Below are positions 1 through 6,835 of a stretch of 35,308 nt of DNA, piece after piece. A program made the position numbers and the translations under genes. The DNA is from Christensenella sp. UBA4636. Its GTDB lineage: Bacteria > Bacillota > Clostridia > Christensenellales > Borkfalkiaceae. The first letter of the stretch is position 1. The number at the start of each line of letters is the position of its first letter. Location: assembly GCA_002405915.1 (NCBI GenBank), contig DHMS01000019.1:1-35308 (forward strand). Direction: 5' to 3'. The notes under the pieces were generated by a model that saw nothing but the letters and a program-made list of their open reading frames with translations, made no database searches and was not told where the DNA came from.

Positions 1-193
1 AGTCTGACTCTTGGTATTATTAAAGTTTTCAGCGACAATTTTTCCCGTTGACTTCCGATTTTTACTGTGCTACAACGAAAATGACGAAAGGCGATAAATC
101 GGAGCAATTTTTTATAAGTACCATCTACTCCCATATTTTGTGCAAAAAACAAAATGCGCCATACTACATATTGTGTTGATATAACAAAAAAAC
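1..193. other. AT-rich stretch before the CBASS operon
   Basis: No complete gene is seen. In frame 1 the first 48 bases are open up to a TGA at 49-51 and could be the last 16 codons of a gene lying to the left, but they are too short to identify. ATTTTGT at 135-141 and ACAAAAT at 149-155 form a 7-bp inverted repeat that could be a weak hairpin. No integrase, attachment repeat or copy of the tRNA-Gln 3' end was found here. Confidence 0.4.
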
Positions 194-222
194 TTGACAA
201 TGCTCAAGAATTATGGTAAAAT
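194..222 (+). promoter_or_regulatory. Promoter of the CBASS operon
   Basis: TTGACA (194-199) and TAAAAT (217-222) are separated by exactly 17 bp, and TGG precedes the -10 as an extended element. The predicted start near 229 leaves a leader of only about a dozen bases, with AGGAG at 231-235 five bases before the ATG. This is a strong housekeeping-type promoter, so the defence genes are probably expressed constitutively. Confidence 0.75.
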
Positions 223-240
223 TTTCTAAAAGGAGAATGT

Positions 241-1356
241 ATGAGCAAACGAGGGAAAGAACCAACTCAAGCAGTTAAAATGAAGTTGTGTGCAATAACT
301 GGTGGTCGCTGTCAGTTATGTAATAAATTTTTATTTACAGACAATGTTTCATTGAAAGATTCCAACAATTCAAATTTAGCGCATATAGTTGCTTCAAGTC
401 CTGACGGACCTAGGGGAAATGAATTGTCCTATCAATTGTCGGATAAAATTGAAAATCTTATGCTGATGTGTCAAGAGCATCATCATTTTGTCGATGAGCA
501 TCCAGAATTATACACCGTTGAAAAGCTGATGGAAATAAAAAAGAAAAGAGAAGAACAATATTTAAAGTTTGCGAATGCACAAGAAATTCCTGAAACTAAT
601 ATTGTTGTATTTAGGTCAAAAATTAAGGGAATGGTTGACGTTAGTTATAGTTTGCAAAAGATGGTTGATGCCTTTATATTGGAAAAAATACCATCCAACC
701 CAAATGGTATTGATATTAATATTGGCTCTAAAAAAAATTACGATACCAACGATTATTGGAATGATGTGGTTGAAGATTTGGACTATCAATTTAATTTCAA
801 GATAAAGCGTGTTATCGAAAGAAATGCAGAAGCACATTTTTCTATTTTTCCATTGGCTCCTATACCGTTAATTATAAAGCTTGGTTACCTTTTCGGCGAT
901 AAAATTCATACAGAAATTTACCAAAAATTCAGAGAGCCCGATTCGTGGAAATGGCAAAAAGAAGAGGTCTCAAATGAATTTAAAATAACTACACAAGAAC
1001 TGAACGACAACAAAGAAGTGGCTTTAGTTTTGTCTTTAACAGCAGAAATCTCCACAGAAAGAGTGTTGAGTACAGATTCAAACATTGGTAAGATTTATTC
1101 AATTACAGCAAGAAATACTGGTGTTAACTGCATTGAAAGCAAAAAAGATTTGGAGGTTTTTTGGCGTCAATATCAGAAAGTATGTGATATCATAGTAAAT
1201 GACAATGTTGATATATTACATATTTTCCCCGCAATTCCGGTTTCAGCTGCTTATGAAATTGGTAGACGTTTTATGCCCGGGGTTTATCCAAAAATGAAAA
1301 TATATGAAGAAAATAAAGGTTTTTTCGGAACTTTAACAATAGGAGATAACAAATGA
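241..1356 (+). CDS. cap5: CBASS effector Cap5: HNH endonuclease fused to a SAVED domain
   Basis: This 371-residue protein is the probable killer component of a CBASS anti-phage system. Residues 1-110 look like an HNH nuclease: a C24-x2-C27 pair, an AHI motif with H48, then N72 and a histidine cluster (H80-H82). Residues about 190-370 match SAVED, the domain that binds cyclic oligonucleotides, with conserved-looking stretches IFPLAPIPLIIKLG and HIFPAIPVSAAYEIGRRFMPG. In known Cap5 proteins the second messenger made by the partner cyclase drives SAVED assembly and the HNH domain then degrades DNA. The start has AGGAG five bases upstream. The stop overlaps the next ATG by four bases (ATGA), as expected for a coupled operon. 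G+C is far below that of the genes after the tRNA. The family call is strong; the messenger cannot be told from sequence. Confidence 0.9.
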   Translation: MSKRGKEPTQAVKMKLCAITGGRCQLCNKFLFTDNVSLKDSNNSNLAHIVASSPDGPRGNELSYQLSDKIENLMLMCQEHHHFVDEHPELYTVEKLMEIKKKREEQYLKFANAQEIPETNIVVFRSKIKGMVDVSYSLQKMVDAFILEKIPSNPNGIDINIGSKKNYDTNDYWNDVVEDLDYQFNFKIKRVIERNAEAHFSIFPLAPIPLIIKLGYLFGDKIHTEIYQKFREPDSWKWQKEEVSNEFKITTQELNDNKEVALVLSLTAEISTERVLSTDSNIGKIYSITARNTGVNCIESKKDLEVFWRQYQKVCDIIVNDNVDILHIFPAIPVSAAYEIGRRFMPGVYPKMKIYEENKGFFGTLTIGDNK

Positions 1357-2501
1357 AAGATTCCGCAATTGAAAGAATATTAGATAAAATAGCTGAGGAC
1401 TTAAATATTTCAGATGCCCAATATGAAGCTGCTGAAAATAAATATAACCAGATGGCAAAACATATTGATAAATCAACGCCGGATAAAAAAATAGTCCTAT
1501 ACCCACAAGGCTCTTTTGCTTTGGGAACAATAATAAAACCTATTGATAAAGAAGATGAATATGATTTGGATTTCGTATTTGAATATAATACATACAATTC
1601 CTCTGCTGAAAATTTGAAATCTGAAACACAATCCATTTTGCAAAATTATGGAAAGTGCAAAATAAATGAAAAACGCAGATGTTGGCAGGTAACATATGAT
1701 GATAATCCACAATTTCATATGGATATTATTCCTGCTACTACGCAAGAAAAATTTATTAATATCACCGATAAAACCGATGATGGATTATATGAGTATATAG
1801 GTAGTAATCCAAAAGCTTACATTAATTGGTTTAAGGAAAAACAAAAGGCGTCTTATCAAAGGATACGTGAGACTTTAAGATTTCAAACAAAAGTTGAAGA
1901 AATTAAAGAATATAAAATAAAAACAACGTTGCAAAAATCTATCCAGATATTAAAACGTCATAGAGATATGATGTTTAAAGATGATATGAATAATTGTAAA
2001 CCAATTTCGATTATTATTACAACGATGGCGGCAAATATTTATAGTCATGAAACAAGAGTTATCGACACATTAACAAACTTTTTAAATGAAGCGGAGGAAT
2101 ATTTAAGGACTTCAATTAATACAAACAATGAATACGTCATCAAAAATCCTACTTACACAGGGGGCGAGGCAGAAAATTTTGCTGATAAATGGGCTATCCA
2201 TCCAGAACGAAAAGAGGCTTTCTTAAAATGGATACGGAAGGCAAAAAATGATTTTAATTTAGACAAGCTAAAGGCAATGAATAACGTTGAGTTGGCTAAT
2301 TATTTAAAGAAAATTCTTGGCGAAAAAACTGTTATAAGAGTTTTTAATTCAATTGCTGAAGAAACCAGATTTGAAATAGAAAATAACAAACTCAAAGTTG
2401 ACTCAACCACAGGCACATTAAGTAAAGCGGGGGATATAAGTATAAGAAAAACACATCATTATGGCAAAGTATCAAAAAAGGAAACCTATTTCAATTCTTA
2501 G
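1353..2501 (+). CDS. CBASS CD-NTase (cyclic oligonucleotide synthase)
   Basis: This 382-residue protein is a cGAS/DncV-like nucleotidyltransferase that would make a cyclic nucleotide signal on phage infection. The nucleotidyltransferase core is visible: G53-S54 in the PQGSFALGT motif, metal-binding D71 and D73 in DEYDLD, and the third acidic residue D124 in FHMDIIPA. A helical C-terminal part follows, with YTGGEAENFADKW near residues 270-280. Translation starts at an ATG overlapping the effector stop, with AGGAG at 1341-1345. The protein ends in Tyr-Phe-Asn-Ser. In type II CBASS the cyclase C-terminus is the target of the E1/E2-like partner and, as I recall it, a terminal Gly or Ala is usual, so this end is atypical. 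I do not assign a CD-NTase clade. Confidence 0.88.
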   Translation: MKDSAIERILDKIAEDLNISDAQYEAAENKYNQMAKHIDKSTPDKKIVLYPQGSFALGTIIKPIDKEDEYDLDFVFEYNTYNSSAENLKSETQSILQNYGKCKINEKRRCWQVTYDDNPQFHMDIIPATTQEKFINITDKTDDGLYEYIGSNPKAYINWFKEKQKASYQRIRETLRFQTKVEEIKEYKIKTTLQKSIQILKRHRDMMFKDDMNNCKPISIIITTMAANIYSHETRVIDTLTNFLNEAEEYLRTSINTNNEYVIKNPTYTGGEAENFADKWAIHPERKEAFLKWIRKAKNDFNLDKLKAMNNVELANYLKKILGEKTVIRVFNSIAEETRFEIENNKLKVDSTTGTLSKAGDISIRKTHHYGKVSKKETYFNS

Positions 2502-2892
2502 TCAATTTATTAGAATCAAACAAAAATATAAAAATGTTGATAAACAACATTCTCAATATAAGCGGAATGAAATGAATGTTAGATTGTATATAACCCCAAC
2601 GGAAGATAGTGAAACATATACAATTGACATAAAATATAAATTGGGGTTTCGGCCAAAAGTGCTATTAATTAAGCCAAAACTAAAAACTTTCAACAATAAA
2701 AAACCACATCATTTATATGGAAAAGAAAATGGCTTTCCGTTGTTATGTCTGTATTATCCAGAATATGAAGAGTGGAATAAATTTTGTTACATTGCTGATA
2801 CAATAGTCCCATGGGTTTCCACATGGTTATTTGCTTATGAATATTGGTTGATAACGGGCGAATGGCATTTTTCAGAGATAAAAAATAAATAG
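2461..2892 (+). CDS. CBASS E2-like protein (type II-short Cap2-like)
   Basis: This 143-residue protein matches the stand-alone E2-like component of type II-short CBASS, which modifies the C-terminus of the cyclase. Diagnostic positions are PHHLY (residues 82-86), the LLCLYYP motif whose C96 would be the catalytic cysteine, the EEW that follows, TIVPW (W118), TWLFAYE and TGEW. The gene begins 41 bases inside the CD-NTase in another frame and has no clear Shine-Dalgarno, so it probably depends on translational coupling. A later in-frame ATG at 2572 would remove the first helix of the fold, so 2461 is preferred. No E1 or JAB-type gene is present, which makes the operon the short form. The family call is from recognised motifs; activity is inferred. 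Confidence 0.82.
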   Translation: MAKYQKRKPISILSQFIRIKQKYKNVDKQHSQYKRNEMNVRLYITPTEDSETYTIDIKYKLGFRPKVLLIKPKLKTFNNKKPHHLYGKENGFPLLCLYYPEYEEWNKFCYIADTIVPWVSTWLFAYEYWLITGEWHFSEIKNK

Positions 2893-2903
2893 TTTAAATT
2901 TGC

Positions 2904-2946
2904 AAAAAACAACGAAGCGTAATTTAGTGCTTTGTTGTTTTTTTGT
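2904..2946 (+). terminator. Rho-independent terminator of the CBASS operon
   Basis: AAAAAACAACGAAGC (2904-2918) pairs with GCTTTGTTGTTTTTT (from 2929) with one G-U wobble and a 10-base loop, followed by a run of T. It lies 12 bases after the E2 stop. Confidence 0.8.
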
Positions 2947-2983
2947 TTCTACCTTTTAATTTTTATACCGAAATAATCGTTAG

Positions 2984-3028
2984 AAAAAAATAATACGAAC
3001 GCCGAATTTATGGTGTTCGTATTATTTT
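2984..3028 (-). terminator. Terminator of tRNA-Gln
   Basis: A 14-bp perfect inverted repeat (2987-3000 with 3015-3028) surrounds a 14-base loop. Read on the minus strand it ends in seven T and begins five bases after the CCA end of tRNA-Gln. The stem is unusually AT-rich. Confidence 0.75.
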
Positions 3029-3032
3029 CTCT

Positions 3033-3107
3033 TGGCTGGGGTGGAGAGATTTGAACTCCCGGATGACGGAGTCAGAGTCCGTAGCCTTACCGCTTGGCGA
3101 CACCCCA
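3033..3107 (-). tRNA. tRNA-Gln (anticodon CUG)
   Basis: The minus strand folds as a tRNA: acceptor stem TGGGGTG with CACCCCA, D arm GCCAAGCGGTAAGGC, anticodon stem ACGGA/TCCGT with the 7-base loop CTCTGAC (anticodon CTG), and T loop GTTCAAATC. The CCA end is encoded (3033-3035). The TGGGGT start and D arm are typical of glutamine tRNAs. Its 3' end faces the CBASS operon, the usual orientation for elements that integrate at tRNA genes. Confidence 0.95.
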
Positions 3108-3125
3108 ATTCATTTTTACCCGTAT

Positions 3126-3154
3126 ATGATAGCAAACTTTATCGTAAAATGCAA
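3126..3154 (-). promoter_or_regulatory. Promoter of tRNA-Gln
   Basis: On the minus strand TTGCAT (3154-3149) and TATCAT (3131-3126) are separated by 17 bp, with the -10 ending 18 bases before the tRNA 5' end at 3107. Confidence 0.65.
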
Positions 3155-3463
3155 CTTTTTTTATGCCGTTAAAAGAAAAATCTTTAAATTATTAAGTAAG
3201 TAAATTTCGCTTTCGGATTTTGCTCGTTGTCGGGCGGCGGGTTAAAAGACAACGATAAAATTTTTGCGACAATCAACAATCGGCAAGCGGCAATTTCATT
3301 TTTTTCATATTATATATAAATAGTTGTTATATATAAATAGTTGATTTCGACTTCGCGGTATAAAATTTGCAACATAAAAACGGGCGGCGCAGAAAAAAGA
3401 CGTCGTAAAAACGCCAAACAAAACGCCGAGCATAAACGTCCCCAAAAAAAACAAAACGATAAC
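3155..3463. other. Non-coding stretch between tRNA-Gln and the DUF1540 gene
   Basis: No gene is supported. Open frames here are low-complexity Lys/Arg-rich translations with no ribosome site. CGTTGTC (3225-3231) and GACAACG (3248-3254) form a 7-bp inverted repeat. A 17-bp tandem repeat is listed separately. Confidence 0.5.
3310..3343. repeat. 17-bp perfect tandem repeat, two copies
   Basis: TTATATATAAATAGTTG occurs at 3310-3326 and again at 3327-3343, head to tail and identical. It is AT-rich and lies in a gene-free stretch. It may be a simple slippage duplication or a pair of protein-binding sites; nothing else in the sequence decides this. Confidence 0.8.
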
Positions 3464-3495
3464 AACAAAAAAGTTCGCCGCGAAAGGCGACGAAC
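3464..3495 (-). terminator. Terminator of the DUF1540 gene
   Basis: On the minus strand GTTCGTCGC pairs with GCGGCGAAC (one wobble) around a 5-base loop and is followed by six T. It lies about 20 bases after the stop of the small gene at 3515-3664. Confidence 0.7.
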
Positions 3496-3514
3496 GGGTA
3501 ACGAAAAATTTTCG

Positions 3515-3664
3515 TTAGTTGTCTTTGACCGTGTAGGAATCGCAGCAAGTGCAATCCGTGCAGTCGGTAGTGATTCTGACTTTGTTGAGTTTGCAGTAGC
3601 AACCGTTTTCGTTGTGTTTGCAGCCGCAAACGTCACACATAACTCCGTTATTGATGTTTTCCAC
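3515..3664 (-). CDS. Small Cys-rich DUF1540 protein
   Basis: This 49-residue protein starts at GTG (3664) 11 bases after a full AGGAGG Shine-Dalgarno on the minus strand, and ends at TAA (3517-3515). It contains eight cysteines, mostly in C-x-V-x-x-C-x-C, G-C-Y-C and D-C-T-D-C-T-C-C clusters. That layout, with a central basic strand (KVRITTDC), matches DUF1540, a family of tiny probably metal-binding or disulphide-bonded proteins common in Clostridia with no established function. It is transcribed away from rplI and has its own terminator at 3464-3495. It is easily missed because of its length and GTG start. Confidence 0.8.
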   Translation of the reverse strand: MENINNGVMCDVCGCKHNENGCYCKLNKVRITTDCTDCTCCDSYTVKDN

Positions 3665-3725
3665 TAAAAATTTCACCTCCTTTTGAAATTTAATATTATT
3701 ATGAGCAAAAAATGCGTTTATACAT

Positions 3726-3754
3726 TTGACAATAACAAAAAAATGTACTAAAAT
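3726..3754 (+). promoter_or_regulatory. Promoter of rplI
   Basis: TTGACA (3726-3731) and TAAAAT (3749-3754) with a 17-bp spacer, the same hexamers and spacing as the CBASS and yfcE promoters in this window. Transcription would begin near 3761, 25 bases before the rplI start. Confidence 0.8.
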
Positions 3755-3785
3755 AAATAAACGATAAAGCGAACGGGGTTTCTAA

Positions 3786-4229
3786 ATGAAAGTTATTTTG
3801 CTTGCGGACGTAAAAGGTACCGGTAAAAAGGGCGATGTGGTCGAAGTTTCCGACGGGTTCGCCAGAAATATGCTTTTTAAAAAGAATCTCGCTAAGGTTG
3901 CGACCGCGGTCGAAGTAAACAGCTTGCAGATTAAAAAGAACGCCGAAGAATTCCACAAGCGCGAAGAGATAAAAAGGCTTACGGAACTTGCGCGCGAAAT
4001 TAACGGCAAAGAAGTTTTGTGTCTTGTAAAAGCGGGCGAAGCCGGTAAGATATTCGGTTCGGTCACCAACGAAAACGTTTCCGCGGCACTTAAAAACGCG
4101 GGCTACGAAGTAGACAAAAAGAAAATCGTCATATCCGCGCCTATAAAGAAGCTCGGGCTTTACGACGTTGAAATCAAGCTTATATCGGGCGTTCCTTGCA
4201 AAGTTAAATTGAAGATCGACGCCGAGTAA
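3786..4229 (+). CDS. rplI: 50S ribosomal protein L9
   Basis: The 147-residue product is a full-length L9. The N-terminal RNA-binding domain begins MKVILLADVKGTGKKGDVVEV and continues SDGFARNML, the family signature region. A central charged helix (about residues 40-75) leads to the C-terminal rRNA-binding domain with KIFGSVTNENV and a final IKLISGV strand. L9 binds domain V of 23S rRNA near the L1 stalk. The upstream GGGG is a weak Shine-Dalgarno, but the start matches the family exactly. The usual neighbours rpsF, ssb, rpsR and dnaB are absent; instead it has its own promoter and is followed 36 bases later by tRNA-Pro. A short hairpin (4243-4258) between them lacks a T run, so read-through into the tRNA is likely. 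Confidence 0.97.
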   Translation: MKVILLADVKGTGKKGDVVEVSDGFARNMLFKKNLAKVATAVEVNSLQIKKNAEEFHKREEIKRLTELAREINGKEVLCLVKAGEAGKIFGSVTNENVSAALKNAGYEVDKKKIVISAPIKKLGLYDVEIKLISGVPCKVKLKIDAE

Positions 4230-4265
4230 AAAAACGTAAAAAACGGCTTTTTAGCCGTCATATAT

Positions 4266-4342
4266 CGGGGTGTAGCGCAGTTTGGTAGCGCGCTTGAATG
4301 GGGTTCAAGAGGCCGCAAGTTCGATTCTTGTCACTCCGACCA
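4266..4342 (+). tRNA. tRNA-Pro (anticodon GGG)
   Basis: A 77-base tRNA: acceptor CGGGGTG with CACTCCG, D arm AGCGCAGTTTGGTAGCGCG, anticodon stem CTTGA/TCAAG with loop ATGGGGT (anticodon GGG), T loop GTTCGATTC, and encoded CCA. It lies between rplI and a strong terminator and probably belongs to the rplI transcript. Confidence 0.96.
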
Positions 4343-4345
4343 CAG

Positions 4346-4379
4346 AAAAAAGGAAGCAATTTCTGTTGCTTCCTTTTTT
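4346..4379 (+). terminator. Terminator after tRNA-Pro
   Basis: AAAAAAGGAAGCAA (4346-4359) pairs perfectly with TTGCTTCCTTTTTT (4366-4379) around a 6-base loop, ending in T6. Confidence 0.9.
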
Positions 4380-4563
4380 GCGCGTGTCAATAATTCGTAA
4401 TTACATAAAGTTGCGCTATAAGTTGATTAACGCAATGTTTTTATGCGGGCGGAGAGTTTTCTTTGCCCGCTTTTCGCATGTGAAATGCATATAAAAACGC
4501 AAACAAAACTATACGCCTATATATGCGCTTGGAAAGAAAAATAAAAAAATTTTCGAAAAGGTA
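4380..4563 (+). other. Gap before the LytTR two-component genes
   Basis: No gene is supported. GCGGGC (4445-4450) and GCCCGC (4465-4470) followed by TTTT form a second terminator-like hairpin, nested within GCG/CGC flanks. The rest is AT-rich sequence leading to the promoter at 4564. Confidence 0.45.
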
Positions 4564-4592
4564 TTGACAAAATTGCGTTTTGCGTGTATCTT
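4564..4592 (+). promoter_or_regulatory. Promoter of the LytTR/AgrC-type pair
   Basis: TTGACA (4564-4569) and TATCTT (4587-4592) are 17 bp apart. The -35 lies inside a 14-bp sequence (4560-4573) that recurs exactly at 6749-6762 before the GH3 operon. The leader carries a small hairpin, GCGGCT with AGCCGC at 4613-4631. Confidence 0.65.
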
Positions 4593-4659
4593 AAAAAATA
4601 AGGGAATGAAACGCGGCTTAAAAATAGCCGCAAAAAACGAAAACCGAGGGGAGAACGAT

Positions 4660-5370
4660 ATGCGAAAAATTATCGTGGTAGAAGATAACGGCGCGGACGC
4701 GGAACAACTTATAAATTGCATAGAGCGGTTCGGCGAGGAAACGAAAGAAGCTTTCAACGTGGAAAGATATTCGGACGCGCAGACCTTTTTAACCGAGTAT
4801 ACTTCTGCGGACATAGTGTTTTTAGACATAGAAATGCCGGGTATAGACGGAATGACCGCGGCGAAGGAACTTAGAAAAAAAGACGGCGAAGTCACGATTG
4901 TTTTTGTGACTAATATGTCGCAAATGGCGATAAAAGGATACGCCGTAAGAGCGTTCGACTTTATTTTAAAGCCGCTTTTTTACAAAAGCTTTGCGTTAAG
5001 ATTAGCGAGTATTTTGAAAGTTTTACGCAAAGAGGAAGGCAAAGAAATTTGGATAACGAACAAGGATGGCAGAAAAAAGATACGGACAGCCTCCGTCAGA
5101 TACGTCGAAATAATGAGCCACGTTCTCGTTTTCCACCTCGAGGACGAAGAAATAAAGGCGACGGGTACGCTTTTATCTTTACAACAAGAGCTTGAAGGCG
5201 AATGTTTTTCGATGTGCAATAGGTGCTATTTCGTCAACCTTGCGTTCGTAACCGCCGTGCAAGGGCAGGTCGTGTGCTTAAAAGATACGGAGTTGCAGAT
5301 TTCGCGCGCAAAACGCAAAAGCTTTTTAAAGGACCTTAACGACTACATTGCGATGACGGGAAGGAAGTAA
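4660..5370 (+). CDS. LytTR-family response regulator
   Basis: This 236-residue regulator pairs with the sensor kinase that follows. Residues 1-120 are a receiver domain: acidic pair E8-D9, phospho-acceptor D56 in VFLDIEMPG, T84 and K104 (ILKPL). Residues about 130-232 look like a LytTR DNA-binding domain, with VRYVEIMSHV, the ATGTLLSLQQEL stretch and CNRCYFVNLAFV, as in AgrA-like regulators. The start is set by GAGGGGAG at 4646-4653; an upstream in-frame ATG at 4564 falls inside the promoter and is rejected. The kinase begins 3 bases after the stop. Such regulators often control surface, toxin or peptide genes near them, so the polysaccharide locus downstream is a plausible target. Confidence 0.92.
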   Translation: MRKIIVVEDNGADAEQLINCIERFGEETKEAFNVERYSDAQTFLTEYTSADIVFLDIEMPGIDGMTAAKELRKKDGEVTIVFVTNMSQMAIKGYAVRAFDFILKPLFYKSFALRLASILKVLRKEEGKEIWITNKDGRKKIRTASVRYVEIMSHVLVFHLEDEEIKATGTLLSLQQELEGECFSMCNRCYFVNLAFVTAVQGQVVCLKDTELQISRAKRKSFLKDLNDYIAMTGRK

Positions 5371-5372
5371 CG

Positions 5373-6698
5373 ATGACTTATCTCGGGTTTTATAAATTTT
5401 TATTTGTTATAGAAGTGCTTGCCGCCGAAACTATGTTTGCGTTCAGATTATGCAGGCGCAAACTATTTTGGCTTCGGCTATTAGGCGGCGCAGTCGTTCT
5501 TTCGGGCTTTGCCGCGATACCTATTCCGCTCAACAACTTTTGGGCTTTATCTATCGAATTTTGTCTGCTTTTCGCTCTGTCTGTGCCGATTATGCTTTTC
5601 TGTTACGACGAATCGTTTTTCAACCTTTTGTTTTGCGGAATAGCCGCGTACACTTGCCAACACTTTGCTTACGAACTGACGAACTTCGCCTTTTCCGTTG
5701 CGGAAAGAAGCGTAAGCCCGCTGCTCGGAATGTACGGGAACGCGAAAATAGATTTTTCAAAGATAGACAAGACGACGATTTTAGCCGCGATAGCCTACCT
5801 TATATGCTACATAGCGGCGTACACGGCGGTTTACCATGCGTTTGCAAAGCGCATACGGAGCGGCTCGGACATGAAAATAAAAAGCGTAGCCCTCTTTTCG
5901 CTTGTCGGCGCGGGGCTTATGGCGGACATATTTGTGAGCGCGTTCGTAACGTATTACCTTAAAGACGATTTTCTCGGTTCCGCCGTCAATAACGTTTCAA
6001 ACGCGTTATGTTGCGTTTTGTTGCTCGCTTGTCAGTTCGGGCAACTTTCGACCAAAGAAGCGCGCAACGAGGTAGATTTTTTGCAACGGCTTTACGCGCA
6101 AGAAAAAGACCAGTACCGCGTTTTGCAGGAGAACATGGAGCTTATCAACATCAAGTGCCATGATATGCGCCACAGAATACGCGACTTAACGCACGGCAAA
6201 AATCTTTCGGACGAAGAAGTAACGGAAATTGAAAATTCCATAGCCATTTATGACAGCGCGGTGAGAACGGGCAACGAAGTTCTCGACGTTATTCTCACGG
6301 AGAAAGGCTTCCGCTGTAACGGCAAAGGCATAAAGCTGACATGCGTTGCGGATGGCGGCGCGATAGACTTTTTGAGCGAGGCGGACACCTATTCGCTGTT
6401 CGGAAACATTATGGACAACGCGATTGACGCGGTGCTAAAAATAGAGGACGAAGAAAACAGAACGATAGATTTGCAGATAGCGAAAAAGAAAGGCTTTGTT
6501 TCCGTGAGCGCGAAAAACCCGTACGTAGGCGAAATAAGCTTAGCCGAAAACGGCTTGCCTTTAACGAGCAAAGAGGACAAGGACTACCACGGCTTCGGCG
6601 TTAAGAGCATAGCTTTCATAATTAAAAAGTACGGCGGCGAACTTTCCGTTTCGCTCGAGGACGGGGTTTTTAACCTCAACGTTCTTTTTATGCGCTAA
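5373..6698 (+). CDS. AgrC-like membrane sensor histidine kinase
   Basis: This 441-residue protein has six or seven hydrophobic segments in residues 1-225, a coiled region around 228-255 (KEARNEVDFLQRLYAQEKDQ), and a C-terminal GHKL ATPase domain of the AgrC/CitA-like type. The phospho-acceptor is probably H263 in IKCHDMRHR. The N box is GNIMDNAIDAV with N349, and the G box region includes HGFGVKS. There is no HAMP or periplasmic sensor loop, which is typical of peptide-sensing kinases, but no peptide-precursor or AgrB gene is seen beside it. It follows the LytTR regulator by 2 bases. The signal is unknown. No strong terminator is seen after it; the GH3 operon has its own promoter at 6753. Confidence 0.9.
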   Translation: MTYLGFYKFLFVIEVLAAETMFAFRLCRRKLFWLRLLGGAVVLSGFAAIPIPLNNFWALSIEFCLLFALSVPIMLFCYDESFFNLLFCGIAAYTCQHFAYELTNFAFSVAERSVSPLLGMYGNAKIDFSKIDKTTILAAIAYLICYIAAYTAVYHAFAKRIRSGSDMKIKSVALFSLVGAGLMADIFVSAFVTYYLKDDFLGSAVNNVSNALCCVLLLACQFGQLSTKEARNEVDFLQRLYAQEKDQYRVLQENMELINIKCHDMRHRIRDLTHGKNLSDEEVTEIENSIAIYDSAVRTGNEVLDVILTEKGFRCNGKGIKLTCVADGGAIDFLSEADTYSLFGNIMDNAIDAVLKIEDEENRTIDLQIAKKKGFVSVSAKNPYVGEISLAENGLPLTSKEDKDYHGFGVKSIAFIIKKYGGELSVSLEDGVFNLNVLFMR

Positions 6699-6752
6699 AG
6701 AGGCGAAAAAGTGCAGAATAAGAATTGAACGTTACCGAATAAGTATCGGGTA

Positions 6753-6781
6753 TTGACAAAATCAAAAATTTAATATATGCT
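6753..6781 (+). promoter_or_regulatory. Promoter of the GH3 operon
   Basis: TTGACA (6753-6758) and TATGCT (6776-6781) have a 17-bp spacer. The 14 bases at 6749-6762 are identical to those around the -35 of the two-component promoter (4560-4573). Just upstream TACCGA (6734-6739) and TCGGGTA (6746-6752) form an imperfect inverted repeat that could be an operator overlapping the -35. Confidence 0.6.
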
Positions 6782-6835
6782 TTGCTTGCAATTTTTTGCG
6801 GACGAAAACTCCGCCAAAACGTAAGGAGGCTAAAA

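Noticed and set aside
3310..3667. Overlapping Lys/Arg-rich or Arg/Phe-rich frames on both strands near the DUF1540 gene
   Set aside because: Low complexity, no Shine-Dalgarno, and they overlap the better supported minus-strand Cys-rich gene.
4243..4258. Hairpin between rplI and tRNA-Pro as a terminator
   Set aside because: A 6-bp stem without a T run; the strong terminator lies after the tRNA.
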